Source: Limnanthes douglasii subsp. nivea (lineage: Eukaryota > Streptophyta > Magnoliopsida > Brassicales > Limnanthaceae). From it: a stretch of 64,000 nucleotides of DNA. The translations under genes were made by a program, and so were the position numbers. Below are positions 1-11,989 of this stretch, piece after piece. The notes below the pieces were generated by a model. That model did not search any database and had not been told where the DNA came from. It saw only the letters and a list, made by a program, of their open reading frames with translations. Numbering within the stretch: position 1 is the first letter of the stretch; each line of letters opens with the position of its first letter. The stretch is from positions 120,040,771 through 120,104,770 of the forward strand of contig JAUPFV010000001.1 in NCBI GenBank assembly GCA_036936605.1. Direction: 5' to 3'.

Positions 1-4
1 TTAA

Positions 5-853
5 ACTCATCTACATAACTTTGGTAGGATATCCGCACCCACTGCCTCTGAAACAACATCTCCTGAAATCATTGTTCATACTGTTCCTAGAACATCTTTA
101 GATCTTATTCATCGGCCTAGCCTAATAATCTTTCTTCCTGAGAAGCCGTCTGAAGAATTTATAGTTTCTCTTCTTCCATTTTCTGATCTTAATACTGCAG
201 CAAAAAGGCTTACTCAAGAAATCAAAGCCTCTCAAAGTCATCTAAAAAATATGGCGGAAGATTTGGTTCGCTACAAAAATGGTGCCGAAGCTGAGAAACA
301 ATTGAAAGAAATTTTTTGTGACCATATAAAATATCAATTTCATGGATTCCAAATGGCGAGGTCTGAATGTCTCCGAGGACTTATTCATATTAAAAAGTAT
401 CTCCGAGAACTACATCAGATTGATAAAGAAGAATTCAAAACCGAACTCAAAACCACGCAGGAGACATAAATTGACCAACTCAAGACTAAAAATCTTGAAG
501 ACTTAGATGCTGAAAAGAAGAAATTCAACGACCTTCAAGCTTCTTTCAACAAGAGTGAAAAAGAAAAGAAGAACTTAACTGATGAGATAGCTACTCTCAA
601 GTCTGATTTTGAAAAATAAAAACAACTTGCTGTTACTGCCGCTGAAGATGAATGCACCAAAGATATGTTGGCCGCTATGAGTAATGGAAAAAAAATACTT
701 CTTCGAGAGATTCATGCCACATACCCTAAGATAAATCTTTCTATCTTTTGGAATGAAATTCCCATCGAAAGGCACCCCATCGAAGCCTTCGATCATATCT
801 CAAGTTCTTCATCGGAAGAGGAGTCATCCGAAGAGGGCTCTGAAGACGAATAA
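5..853 (+). pseudogene. T1 additional ORF (aORF), antisense to gag-pol, 3' part
   Basis: One reading frame runs from position 5 to the TAA at 851-853, broken only by TAA codons at 467-469 and 617-619. The protein has a Pro/Ser/Thr-rich stretch, then a Lys/Glu-rich segment likely to form a coiled coil (about 180-640), and ends in an acidic Ser/Glu tail (SSSSSEEESSEEGSEDE). T2 has the same kind of coiled-coil part and acidic end in its opposite-strand ORF. The N-terminal half, where the other copies carry the PF04195-like domain, lies beyond the window edge. Function unknown. Tat-lineage elements are known to carry such additional ORFs next to pol, sense or antisense. The assignment rests on position, orientation and composition. 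Confidence 0.7.
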
Positions 854-1057
854 ATTTACTATCTTTTGAACTTTATTGTCGTTTTGTACTTGTTATATTT
901 GTATTATAACTCTTGTACTCATCGAATTATTTGGAATGACAAAGGTTTTTGCTTATATTTCATACTTTTCATTAAGTTATGTTCACGTTTAATCTTTACT
1001 TATATTAACTATTCAAAGTAAAAACATAAAAAATACTTTAAATAATCAGTATAATGT

Positions 1058-1284
1058 GTAACACCTCGAATATTTTAGTGCATTGAATGAACGTAACACG
1101 TCGAAAACCATAGTGCTTTATTGAACGTAGTACTTCGAAGACCATAATGCGTTTATTGAACGTAGCACTTCGAACATAACAGTGCGTTTATTGAACGTAA
1201 CACTTCGAACATAATAGTGCGTTTATTGCATGTAGAATTTCGAACATAATACTGTGTTTATTGAACGTAGCACTTCGAATATGG
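1058..1284. repeat. 35-bp tandem repeat, about 6 copies, between T1 aORF and pol
   Basis: The unit is close to gaacgtagcacttcgaac followed by ataatagtgcgtttatt, repeated with a few substitutions and shortened first copies. It sits in the non-coding part between the antisense extra ORF and the end of pol. T2 has a different tandem repeat in the same place (20107-20545). Both units contain cttcgaa. The remaining non-coding DNA at 854-1057 and 1285-1446 shows no gene. Confidence 0.85.
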
Positions 1285-1446
1285 TTGTTTTTTCTAAAAG
1301 TGTATTCAACACTTCGTAATATTCTACTCTTGGTCAACCTCAAAGATGATCAGTCTTTGATCAGTTACCAAAATAGTTTAAATAGACACTTTTAAACAAC
1401 CATTAGCCAAAAAACGTATTTTATTAATAACTTTGAATATGTATAT

Positions 1447-1497
1447 AGCGCCTCGTTAAAACCTCCTTGGGTTAACAGGGTAGGAAAGAGTGCGCTA
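1447..1497 (-). promoter_or_regulatory. Conserved block just downstream of pol (T1 copy)
   Basis: On the minus strand this reads ...cactctttcctaccctg, then ggaggttttaacgaggcgc. Closely matching blocks follow pol in T3 (34687-34740) and T2 (19995-20050), although the DNA around them has diverged. It contains a purine run (aaggagg) followed by ttttaa. An internal polypurine tract or an RNA-processing signal is possible, but the role is unknown. Confidence 0.6.
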
Positions 1498-1533
1498 ATC
1501 AATCAAAAGAACCAAATTCAAAATACAACATAG

Positions 1534-2720
1534 TTATTCCCAGTATAATTTCAGATGTTGTATATTCCACGGATGTTGAAGCATCCTCCCTTGATTATCA
1601 CAAAATCGATAAGACCCTGGCTTTATCCTTTCAACAACCATATAAGGTCCTTCCAAATTTAGGGCCATTTTCTAAGGCTCTTCTCCTTAGTATGTAGGAA
1701 TACTTTTCTTAACACTTTATCACCTACTTTAAACTCCCTCATTTTTTATAAGTCCGGATTCTGTCACCATTCCTTATGGGAACCGGACAGGGTTAATTCG
1801 GACAATGTCCATTTCACCGGACAGGGGTAGTTCGGACAACTTACATCCACTGAACTATCCAAACAGAACTAAAGTACTTAAAACCTAATCACTTTTTGAC
1901 TAAGCTGCTTATTTACTTACTTAAAACTAATGGGTCTTTAAACACAACCCGAAAGCCCATATGGCCCAAAAATAAGGGTATAAATACCCAACCACCTACA
2001 TTAAATGAGGGTAATGAAAATTAAATACAACCAGGCAGCTCAATTCTCCCTCTACATTTTACCCAAACATTAAATACTCTCAAAATTCCCCAAAACTCTA
2101 GACAAAAGTTACAAACTTACCCTCAGACAAAAATAAACCACATCAATTTTTACCCTCGAATTGTATCTATTCCTCTTAAGAGTTTGATAGTGGATTACAT
2201 TTAAATGAGCTCGAACTCTTTTCTTATGAATCAGATCCAAACTTGCTCTTTTAGCTTCGTCATTGGTTTTATCAAAATAATGGGTTATTCTAGAAGATGA
2301 CGTCGTAGATTCCACAGGGCTAAAACCATCCATTCCATATGCTAAGGCAAAAAGAGTCTCTTTAATAGCTTCCGTAGGAGTTGTTCGATAAGCCCAAAGC
2401 ACCTCTTGCAAATAATTGGGACATTTTCCTATCTCCCCTGTTAAAAAAAATTTCAAACCCACAATGTGCTGATCTTTCTCCATCATGTAACTATGATAAA
2501 ACTTCCTGTGATTATTGTCTATTCAAACATCGCAGTAATGGCCTACTCAATGATTTCTTATACAACACTTCATCCAAAACTATATATCCAAAATATTTTC
2601 CTGGCCACTTTTTGGCGAGTTTTGCATCGTCGGGCAACTCTCCTCGAATAAAAAAATTCAATATATCAGCTCACCAATCGCCTCAGACAGCATCTTTGGT
2701 GAGAAACAATTCCTCAATAT
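1534..2720 (-). pseudogene. T1 integrase remnant, core deleted and split by a solo LTR
   Basis: The 2109-2486 segment holds the part after the catalytic core (YLQEVLWAYRTTP, then a helix-rich stretch with HLNVIHYQTLKR). Left of the solo LTR the frame resumes at about 1740 with the integrase C-terminal domain (KVGDKVLRKVF), and the conserved end HPWNIQHLKLYWE stops at 1534-1536. The zinc finger and the DDE catalytic core are absent. At about 2490-2720 only the linker between RNase H and integrase can be recognised, with stops. The insertion and the core deletion are independent lesions. Confidence 0.8.
1746..2145 (+). repeat. S1: solo gypsy LTR (400 bp) inside T1 integrase
   Basis: It is flanked by the direct repeat atttt at 1741-1745 and 2146-2150. 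It begins ttataagtcc (canonical TG mutated to TT) and ends accacatca. It belongs to the same LTR family as T3 and S2: shared blocks are 'gactaagctgctt', 'taatgggtctttaaac', a gggtataaatacccaa TATA region near 1977-1992 and the final aaataaacca. No internal sequence remains, so it is the product of LTR-LTR recombination. Removing it and one atttt restores the integrase reading frame of T1. Confidence 0.93.
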
Positions 2721-2788
2721 AATCACATTGGTCTCATTGAGTTAAAGTCGAAGGACCCTCTTGCTACTAATTGAGAATATGTCTCTAA

Positions 2789-4210
2789 TCATACTGAAGT
2801 TGTTCTACATATATTTGCAAGCCTCAAACCAGCCAAAGCAACTTCATACTCAACTTTACTATTTGAAGTGTGAAAACCAAATTTGATGGACTGAAGCATT
2901 GTTTCTTCATATGGAGTAACTAACTGAACTCCAGCACTGCATCCCAAAACACTAGATACACCATCAGTTCGAATAATCCACGTCAAATACACTGGTAAGA
3001 CATCCTTACTATCTTATGTGTCCGATCTTCTTGAATGAAATTCAACAAAAAAGTCCACTAAAGCTCGCGCTTTAATTAATGTTCGAGGTGTGAATAAAAT
3101 ATCATAATCTCCCAACTCTACTGACCACTTGGTCATCCTTCCCAATATATCAGGACGTTGCAAAACATTTTTCATAGGAAATGAAGTCTGAACTTCAATG
3201 TTATGGGCTTGAATATAAGGGTGTATCTTTCTAGAAGCCACCACCAATGATAACTCTAGCTTCTCGAGCTTCAAATATCTCTTTTTTACTGCCATCAAAC
3301 TTTTGATGACATAATATACCAAATTCAGAATTCCTGAATCTTTGCTTATCAATATTGCACTTACTGCAAAATCTGATACCGCAATGTATAAAAAGAGCTA
3401 TTCTCCACTTCGAGGCTTAGATAAAATTTATGATGATGATAATAAGTCTTTGATTCTTATAAATACCGCTTCACAATCCGAAGTCCATTCAAATTTCTTT
3501 GGCCCATGCAACACTTCAAATAAAGGAAAACATTTATCAGAGAATTTAGAAATAAATCTATTAAGTGCTGCTAACCTTCCTGTCAAAACTTGTACTTTTT
3601 TTATCGTTCAAGGCAAGTTCATTGATACTAGAGCTTTCAAATGTTCTAGGTCAACTTTTATCCCCCTTTCACTGATAACATACCCCATAACTTCCATGAT
3701 CGAACTCCAAAAGTACATTTTTTAGGATTAAGTTTTAGTCTTATTGCCCTTAAATTCAAGAATGTATCCTCAAAAATTTCCAAGTGTGCATCGTCCACTA
3801 AACTTTTTACCACCATGTCATCAATGTATACTTCCATATTTATTCCAATCTAAGTGGAAAACGCTTTATTCATTAACCACTGGTAAGTGGCTCCGACATT
3901 TTTCAATCCAAAAGGCATAACCTTGTAGCAATGTAAACCCCTGTCAGTGATAAAAGTAGTACATTCTTGATCCTTTAGATCTATCTGGATCTGATTATAT
4001 CCCGCAAAATCATCCATGAAAGTCACTATTTTTTTTCCCGAAGTTGAACCAATTAGTTGGTCTATTCGAGGAACATGAAATGGGTCTTCAGGACAGGCTC
4101 GATTTAAGTCTGTAAAATCGACACACATTCTCCACTTTTCGTTCTTCTTCTTGACCACTACTGGATTCGCCATCCATAAAGGATATTATGACTCCCTTAT
4201 ATGTCCGACC
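2789..4210 (-). pseudogene. T1 reverse transcriptase, RNase H and archaeal-type RNase H
   Basis: RT starts near 4173 (NPVVVKKKNEKWRMCVDFTDLN), has the fingers motif YNQIQIDLKDQE, the palm motif FGLKNVGATYQ, and the catalytic YIDD at 3817-3828. A normal RNase H (3352-3014, ending in the typical LGRMTKWSVELGDYDI) and a second RNase H (2992-2789, WIIRTDGVSS...SNSKVEYEVALAGL) follow. The second domain marks the Tat lineage. The stretch at 3740-3360 (thumb/connection) is full of stops and frame changes. Catalytic Asp residues remain in RT, but the polyprotein is not continuous. Confidence 0.88.
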
Positions 4211-4712
4211 TAGGATAAGCGATCCACTTTGGAAACAATTGCTTCTGCTTTTTCTGACGAAAAAACCCTCATTTTTTTACAGGCTTCACCCTTGGATTAA
4301 TAGCTAAACTATGACATATTACTTCGATCGGTACTCCTACTACATCCTCTATTTTCTAAGCAAAAACATCCAGATTATATGATAAAAGTTGTAACAGTCG
4401 TTGACGCAAAATTGAGGTCAGTAAGGTTCCTATTCGAAGTGCTTTTCCTTCAAAAAAATATATTCCTCAATCTCTTTACTTACTGTTAAAGACCTTGGGG
4501 TTTTCCTCGGATCGTCAACCCTTTCATCAAAATCCAAGGTCAACCCCTCTGACTGTTATTCATTCATCATATCTTCACTGCTAGATCCTTGAATCCCGAA
4601 GTGCAGTGGCATAACATTCCCTTGCAACCTTGTGGTCGCTTCGAACGACCCTCGCACGGTCTCTAACTATATATTTAAAACATTTGTGGAATTTTGACAC
4701 AACGCCATACAT

Positions 4713-5400
4713 CTATGACAACCAAGATCTTCTGAAAATGGCGTTATAACTTGTGGGACAGTCCACCACCATAAAGAGCACTTGAACTTTCTTCTTGAAG
4801 GTTCCATTTTCCAAACTTACCTCCCCCTCGAATTCTCTCATGACTCGTGTCGTCACTCTAGTAAAACCAATGATTGTGCCATCCGACTGAGAAATTCGAG
4901 GAGGATTGCACATCCTGTCATATGTTTCTTTAAAAAGGACATTCGCGGAACTCTCAATATCTATGAGCACGCGTCTGATTTCAACGCCAACAACTTCTAC
5001 CCTAATAACCATTGCGTCCTCATGCATCCTCGCAGTTCCTCGCAAATCATCATCATCGAACAAAATAAAAGGAATGTCTTTTTTGCCATAAAAATGAATG
5101 GACATTCTCCTCTCTATATGAGTTGTCAAATTGATAATATGTCTCTTCCTCTAACTATCAGTATTACCAGTCATCGAATCACCCCCAAAAATGTCCAATG
5201 ACTCGAAATACTCACACAGACTTCGAACATTTCCTTTCTTTATGGGCTCTTCCACTGCCATCAAAATTAATCTATCTGGATCCAAATCCAAATACTCCGA
5301 GGAAGCATCAAACTCATCAACCTTTAAATCTGGAATCATCAAATTTTCAGCTTACGCATTTGGGTTGGCTGGCTGTGAATTCGATGCTGGATTTTTTGAT
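4713..5400 (-). pseudogene. T1 aspartic protease region
   Basis: The upstream part (5342-5151) matches the linker seen in T3 (SEYLDLDPDR..., ESLDIFGGD). The protease part (5129-4713) has the DDDDLRGTARMHEDAMVI lead-in, the active-site position LIDIESSANVLF, and the end PTSYNAIFRRSWLS. The catalytic triad D-T/S-G is degenerate here (D-I-E), so the enzyme would be inactive. T3 keeps DTGSSAN at the same place. Function by family: cleavage of the Gag-Pol polyprotein in the particle. Confidence 0.82.
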
Positions 5401-5409
5401 GTGTTGCCC

Positions 5410-6864
5410 TGTGACTTCACATAAGTCAGCAGCTTTCCATTCTCAATTAGAATCTGGACTTCTTTTTTCAAAGCAATGCAATCATTGGTGTCATGACCAA
5501 TGCCATTATGGTACTAAAAAATTTGTTGTTCCGCTCCTCCTTTGGCATGTTGATTGGAGCAGGCTTCTTAAAATTTACGTAGCTCTTAGTCTTATCAAAA
5601 ATTGCTGCCACACTTTCATTAAAATTCCCATAATGTTCAGGTCTTATCCACTGATTCGGCCTCTGCCTATTAAATTGATAAGATGGAGCTTGATTTGAAT
5701 ATCCTCCGGTTCGAGGTGGTAAATTTTTATTCCTCATACGCGCTTGTTGATTATCATGTGAAGATTGCCCTTGGTTATGGGACAACCTGAGCCATTAATG
5801 CTCCAAAAGTTAAAGCCCTCATTTTTTTGTCTCATTAGCCAGATCCCCTAGCAATAACCATTTGCAAAAAGTTATCATTGCTACCGATTCTTCACAGTTT
5901 TCCAAACTTGTCTTTGTCAAAACAAATCGCTTCGTGTAATTCTTCACTTTTTCTCCAATTTCCTGCTTGCATTGGATAATTGTGTCACCGTTTGATCTCA
6001 TCTCTTTACTACCAACAAACTTCTTTCGAAAAGCAGTATAAAAGTCTCTAAAATTTGAAATGGATCCCCTTGGAATTCGGTTGTACCATTTCAAGGATAT
6101 CCCTTTAAACGTCTGTGAGAAAGCCCGACATACCAGCCTGTCGTCCTCCTCGAAATTAATTATATAATTTTTGAATTTTTCGATGTGATTATTAGGATCC
6201 TACATCCCGCCGAACTTTTCAACATTTGCAATGTCAAAACGTTTCAAAAGCATAATAGATCTGATTTCTCTTGTCAATGGAGAATTCCTCCAATAAACAC
6301 CTTGAACATATTGATCTTCCGTTCCCATTATCCATATAAATTCCGATCAGTCTCATCATACTGATTCGATGTGTTTTATTCACATCAAATAGACTCTCTC
6401 AAACATCGAGGTATACTTTATCTCTCTCTCTCTTAGATTTGTGCTCCTTTTTTGTATTTTCGAGGTTGATCGCTATCCTCTTTCAAAGAACCCATGTACC
6501 TTTTCAAACCTGAGCCAGAGCCCTCAACCTCATCGTCACTAGATGTGGCACAGTTTTTCTTATCTTTCTTTTCGTTTCGAGAAGAGTGACGCTCTTTTGG
6601 AGCTTCGAAATGCGCATTTTTCTGCTCATTCCTGATCGGACGATCAGTGCAAGATCGATTAGATTGGTTTCTAGCTTCAGTTTGTTCATTTATTTGTCTC
6701 ACCTTGGGTTTCAGCCTTGCAGACTGAATTTTATGCTCTCTGTGATCATATTTCTCATTTAACGCGTTTAACTTATCCAAGAGCTGATTCATTCGTACTT
6801 CTATATCAGATTGATTTTGGTGGATCAGAGCAAATCCTTCTTGTCTATCATTTGTCCACTTCAA
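5410..6864 (-). pseudogene. T1 Gag polyprotein
   Basis: Three pieces in different frames make one Gag. 6864-6433 is a charged N-terminal part with a Glu/Ser-rich segment. The capsid core follows (about 6300-5819: DPNNHIEKFKNYIINFEEDDR, then FSQTFKGISLKWYNRIPRGS, then FVGSKEMRSNGDTIIQC). Last is a Gln/Asn/Pro-rich region (5785-5468) leading into a zinc-knuckle-like YHNGIGHDTNDC at about 5490. T2, T3 and T4 carry the same core. Gag packages element RNA. Several stops and frame shifts (for example near 6190 and 5790) show it is broken. Confidence 0.87.
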
Positions 6865-6958
6865 ATCATCTTAACGTCTGGATTCATTACAAATTTTCAA
6901 GATTCCGTTTCAAGTTTGATAAAATTCGAGCTAGAAAAATAAACATTGATTGTTAATC

Positions 6959-6980
6959 GTCCCTAGCGGAGTCGCCAATT
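6959..6980 (-). other. T1 primer-binding site
   Basis: Directly next to the LTR end, the minus strand reads aattggcgactccgctaggg. This 'TGGCGACTCCGCT' type differs from the 'TGGCGACCACAATGG' of T2/T3 and from T4's, so T1 is a separate family. I did not assign the tRNA with certainty. Confidence 0.7.
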
Positions 6981-7551
6981 TGGTGAGTCTAATTATTTGG
7001 AATCACTTTAGTAAACAGGTGAAGTAAAGTTTTTAGACAGGGAAATAGATTCTAGAGAGAGAAAATCAAAATACACAAATGTTCTAACTAAAAAATCCAA
7101 CCCTTTATTAGCTCAACTTTGGTATTTATATAGAGGCACAAAGACTTAGCTTACAACTGAAAACATTTACATCAAAATGGCTAATTGCACTTTTAGTCAT
7201 TGACTAAAATACATAATTATGAATTCCTCTTCTAACTTTACCATCAATTACATAATGTTTGATTATTTACATTTTAGTCCCTAAATTACCACTGATAAGA
7301 AGTACATAAATATTCTAACTCAAAAATCCAATCCTTTATTAGTTCAGCTTTGGCCTTTATATAGAGGCGCAAAGACTTAGCTTACAATTGAAAATAGTTG
7401 CATAAAAAGGCTAATTACATTTTTAGTCCTTGACTAAAATACATAATTATGAATTCTTCTTCTAACTTTACCATCTATTACATAATGTTTGATTATTTAC
7501 ATTTTAGTCCTTAAATTTCCACTTCCTTATCAAGACGAAGTGGTCTTGACA
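6981..7551 (-). repeat. T1 5' LTR with internally duplicated promoter
   Basis: On the minus strand the LTR starts tgtcaagaccacttcgtc (7551) and ends agactcacca (6981), just before the primer-binding site. Inside are two copies of a roughly 230-bp segment (about 7071-7301 and 7302-7521), each with a TATA-like tatttatatagaggc / ctttatatagaggc on the plus strand (7122-7137 and 7352-7366). The two copies differ at scattered sites. The left LTR is outside the window, so it cannot be seen whether it carries the same duplication. Confidence 0.82.
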
Positions 7552-8257
7552 CTAGAAAATACAAGAAAAATAGAGATAAATAAACTAATCAAGTGTGCAT
7601 GAGTTGTATGGTATTTTGTCGGGAACTTAACCCTTTTACACTTCCCCAATATACATATCCCACAGCTTGGTAGAATCATTTTAAACACTTGATACACCTC
7701 CAATCATTACAATATATTGAATAACTAACACACCATTATTTGTATAGGCTTTTATAACACCTAGTAAGTCTTACAGACTCCTAAGTCTATCATGTCCACA
7801 CTTGAGTTATACCATTCATCATTTAATATTCTAACACAAAGAAGGTTATTTATAATATTAGGGACAAAACTGACATCAATTATCAAATTCTCAAGTCACG
7901 TAGACGATTTCAGACGAATGTTTTTTATTCCATTTACAAAACATGGTTCATCGTTTCCTACTATGACCTTGCCACAATTAAACAACTTTGGGTCTTGAAA
8001 ACAATGTTTATTGAAAGTTTCCCGGAATGAAGCATCATGTTTCAAAATCTACTTGTTATGTACGTGGAATTATAAGTTATTAATACATTAGTGTACTCAT
8101 AATCATATGAAACCATTGAGACTTTTCAAAATTCATAATTCTTATTTTTATCTTCATTCTTTTTCTTGGGACAATTCCTTCTGACCCGGCCTTCCTTCTT
8201 GCAATACTAACATTTCCGCCTAGAATCAGTATTTGGTCTTTTAAAGCTAGAATCGTA

Positions 8258-8319
<62 letters not shown>

Positions 8320-8960
8320 TCCATACATGTCTTTCATACTTAATACATCTCGAGTCGGACACTTTTAAAACAATTTTCTAAAAATATTTTGAGCTCAAGG
8401 TATTATTCACTTCATATATAATAAGATATTGTGTTCCATAAAGTATGATGTCAACAAAGTGTCCATACACCTTTGCAAATAGCTCAAGAGGATAATGTAT
8501 TGATCCTCATATTCTACATTGACACCAATTGCGTTCAAGTACAAAAAGGTCTTGTTCAAATTACCAAGTATTTTTGAATCTCTCAACTACCCTCAATAGT
8601 CAAAGTATACAATTTTTTTTATTAAGATATGATCTATTTGTGAGAGACTTCTATAGCTAAATAATTTCAAGCTTATTCCAAATCTTTATAATAGTAGATT
8701 CTTGAGACATGTATCTTACTATCTCCTCCTTAAAACTCAATATCAAAGGATTATGGGTCTTGAACATCACTTCAACATCAAATCAAAATGTAAATCTCTC
8801 ATAAATGGTAGCATACAAACAATTTTTACACAACAATATCTTTAATTATAATTTTATACATATGAAAATCATTATCTCGGTCAAATTATTAATATAAATT
8901 TTCATTGAACTCGTCTTGACATATCTACCTTTTAAAATCATATTTAAGATCATCAGACCA
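7552..8960 (-). pseudogene. C1: Ty1/copia gag-pol remnant
   Basis: Right to left on the minus strand: copia Gag near 8700-8390 (a KSLTNRSYL-type stretch, then HFVDIILYGTQ), a degenerate CCHC knuckle near 8215-8165 (YCKKEGRVRRNCPKKKN, His lost), the region after the protease near 7960-7900 (VGNDEPCFVNGIKNIRLK), and the GAG-pre-integrase start near 7690 (DSTKLWDMYIGEV). The frame is broken many times and an AT microsatellite lies within it. T1 cuts it at 7551/7552, and the rest is presumably beyond the left end of T1. The same order occurs in C3 (61598-62880). Confidence 0.78.
8260..8316. repeat. (AT)n microsatellite
   Basis: An uninterrupted TA dinucleotide run of about 55 bp inside copia remnant C1. 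The poly-(Ile-Tyr) reading frame through it is an artefact of the repeat. Confidence 0.95.
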
Positions 8961-11900
8961 ATCATCGAAACTTGATACTATGTTTTAAAAAGTTCGAAGA
9001 TTTCATATTTGTTTGTATTTTATGTTTTTTGAAATTCTTTCTACTTGTTTCATCTAAATAAAATGAGGTATGTGCTTTTGTAGATGTAGAATTGCTCAAT
9101 AATCTGAACCACGTAAATCTTGTGTTGATTTTATTAAATGCCATTGTTCCATTTTTCTTAAGAGTGTGAACTATCTTGCAGTTTTTAGTATTTACCAAAA
9201 TATGATAAAGTTTAATAAAATAAATAAGTTATTCAAAATAATTTACGAACACTAAAATATATTGTTTAAAATATATTGTTTATGGTTCAAAATAAATATT
9301 GTTTTAGAAGTTTTTTTAATTTCAAAATAAATATCATCTTAGAATTTCAATATTGTGTTTTATATTTATTTTATCTCTTTATCATTTGTATTTATCATTT
9401 CTACAATGATGGTTCTTATATTGTTCTCGATAAAAGATATATAAATAAATTTATAATTATTATTTATAAAATTAAAATTAAGCATCACATATAGTAATAT
9501 ATGTATAACAACTTTCAAAAACATTTATTTTAAATGGAGCAAAATATTATACATCCGGACACTTTCTTTTTGTTCCGGTCAAAATCTTCCATATCGACAA
9601 ATTCATCGATATAATGTTTAGGCGAGTGTTACTAATTTTTTAGGAAAACAAAAATCGAGTAACAAAAACCCACGTGTCAGCAATATGTGTATCGGAGGAA
9701 GTGGTAGTCATAAGTAACGTAGCATGTTTTTTCGTGCTACTCAAAGACTTAACTCTTCCTCTCGTTTTGACCACAACATTTTCTGGCCAAGTTCAATTTA
9801 AACTGAACCCAACATGCAACAATATAAGTTGATTATTTATAGAACTCGTATTTGAGAAGTTATAGAGAGATGAGGTTTATTTATGACAGCAAAACTAGTT
9901 GGGTTTATAAAAAAGAAGAGCGAGTACTGTGTTACTGTAACAGTAAACAGTGAACAGTAGTAAAGGTTAGGTTGTCACTGTTTGAGTCACAAGTCAGAGG
10001 ACTTAAGTCCTAGTTATGACTTATGACTTATGACTATGAGTATGACTATCCATGACTCATGAATCTCTTCTACAGACCTAAACCGTAGCAGAGGAAGTAG
10101 CAGTCAGTTACATGTCTATAACAACACTGTGTCAGTCAATCTCTCTGTCTTTTCTCATTCAATTTCATTTTGATTCAGATTTTGAAAGCTTGAAAGAACT
10201 GACACCCTAGCTATCTACATAAATCATTTAGTCTCTCTAATCATGTTATGTTATGTTAGGCTGTTAGCAGATTTATCTAGATTTGTCCTTTCTACAAATA
10301 TAAAGTGTTTTGAATCCGATTCGGATTCAAGTATACTTAGAACTGTAGTAATGTTTTAAGACGCAATCAAATCCAGTAAAATTTACAAACTTGTAGAGAT
10401 ACTCCATCTTTTAAAATCTGGATCTTAATACACATATGTCAATAAGTTGCATCAATAATGTTTTATAATTGGGAGACATCCCTTAAATCATAGAATTGGC
10501 ATTAAAAATTAAGCCAAACATAAACATCACAAATCATTGATAAACACTTAAACGATAACGTAAGTCTAATACCCTACTTCCTCCATCCATTCCAACTCAT
10601 AGACTTCAGATTTGTTTACTCTTATCAAGAAATGTAATAATTGTTCTCCAAGAAAACCTTTTCATTAGACTAAGTGTTCTCTTTTTTACAAAATATCTAC
10701 ATATTTTATTTATAAAAAAGTTATAATTATATAGCTAAATTAAATTAAATTAATTGTTAAAAAGGAAAAATATTAAAAAATATTCTAATAAAATAATAAA
10801 ATGTTAATCCTCTAAAAATTACTCATTTGCATTTATGTTAAAAAAAAAATTAATTCTTCAAACTTAATCAATCTTTATTTAGTCATCCAATCAACATAAT
10901 AATTAGCTTTTCCGTAAATAAGGTAAATATGGTTGATTTGAAGCAAGAATTTTTTGCGAAAATCCTTTTACATACCATAAATACATCTTCTAAACCGTCC
11001 ACATTATCGTCATCACCATTCACTAACGTGTGTAGCTCTAACAAGACTCACTTTACAACAAACACCACATACTTACGGTCCAATACCATATTTAGCATGA
11101 ATCGTAATACATAAATTCCATCCGAAAAACTAACCTTACCAAACACCCCATATTTACGGTCCGTAAATCCACATAAATATAAATCATTCACATCTTGGAA
11201 TACTCTTCATGCACTCGTTGTCAAATGATCAGACCACAAACACCAATCTATGTTGAGTTTAACTCTTGCACTTACTATTGTCCAACGACATTATAAGTCC
11301 TCCATCAACCTCTTTACCCCAAACTCAAATATAATCTTTGGTCATGCTCCATAACCTGAATTTAGGCTATAAATTGTTTCCTAACATTGGATTAAAAAAA
11401 ATCATGATATTCATATCCAGTCATATATGTTATATATAGCCAATCCAAAAGTTGAATTTCTCACGCTCTTAGATTTCTCTCAATACCTTAATAATTCTCT
11501 CCACCATCTAAAATCTCTTACATCTGATCGTTCTTTTATTAGTGCGCAAACAAAAATTGCTCGTTGTCCCCTTTGAAGTTTCGATGCTCTTCAAGTAGGT
11601 ATTACAAAATTTGACATGCAAGGTCACTCCATAACTGTCAAAGATCTTTATATCTCATGTAATCCCAGAACAATTGAATATCCATCTTTGGGACCTTACC
11701 ACATCCACTACAAAGACTCGATGCTATAGCATCTCGTCTCACGATATTGACCGTCATGCGAAGCCTAATACTTATGGTACACCGCGATAGTGTTAGTACT
11801 TTTTGGAGAAACTTGAGCGTCCAACACTTCTCTTACTTGAATATTAATTCCTCACTCGGTGGGATCAACGAGATATAAGCTAACTTACCGAAAATAATCG

Positions 11901-11989
11901 AAATGGCAGAAGGTTCTATTTGTACTGCTCTTCATCAAATGTTGAATTATACTCACCTTATTAATCAACACGTCCCATCCTTTCAATAT
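8961..11989. other. No recognisable gene; partly promoter-like DNA
   Basis: I find no convincing coding region here. 8961-9540 is very AT-rich and may include the 5' part of C1. 9600-10230 is different in texture: it has a G-box-like cccacgtgtcagc at about 9670, a near-palindrome ttactgtaacagtaa near 9932, three tandem ttatgac units near 10016-10035, and a CT-rich stretch near 10140-10165. It could be a promoter or leader cut from a host gene, but no gene follows. 11030-11190 has two imperfect copies of a 'caccacatacttacggtcc' sequence. 11190-11989 may hold the decayed 3' end of the LINE. Confidence 0.4.

Larger units (their letters stand above)
1..7551 (-). mobile_element. T1: Ty3/gypsy Tat-lineage LTR retrotransposon, partial
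   Basis: Read on the minus strand the order is 5' LTR (6981-7551), primer-binding site, gag, protease, reverse transcriptase, RNase H, a second archaeal-type RNase H, an integrase remnant, a conserved non-coding block, a short tandem repeat and an opposite-strand extra ORF. The double RNase H and the antisense extra ORF are known traits of the plant Tat/Ogre/Retand lineage. The 3' LTR must lie to the left of position 1. Many in-frame stops, loss of the integrase catalytic core and a solo LTR insertion make it a dead copy. It cuts copia remnant C1 exactly at 7551/7552. Confidence 0.9.

Noticed and set aside
1058..1284. CRISPR-like array of short repeats
   Set aside because: The units are directly adjacent without unique spacers and lie in a plant retrotransposon. 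The same holds for 20107-20545.
3342..5698. Plus-strand open frames of 100-166 codons across T1
   Set aside because: They are reverse-strand shadows of T1 protease and RT, whose minus-strand translations match known motifs.
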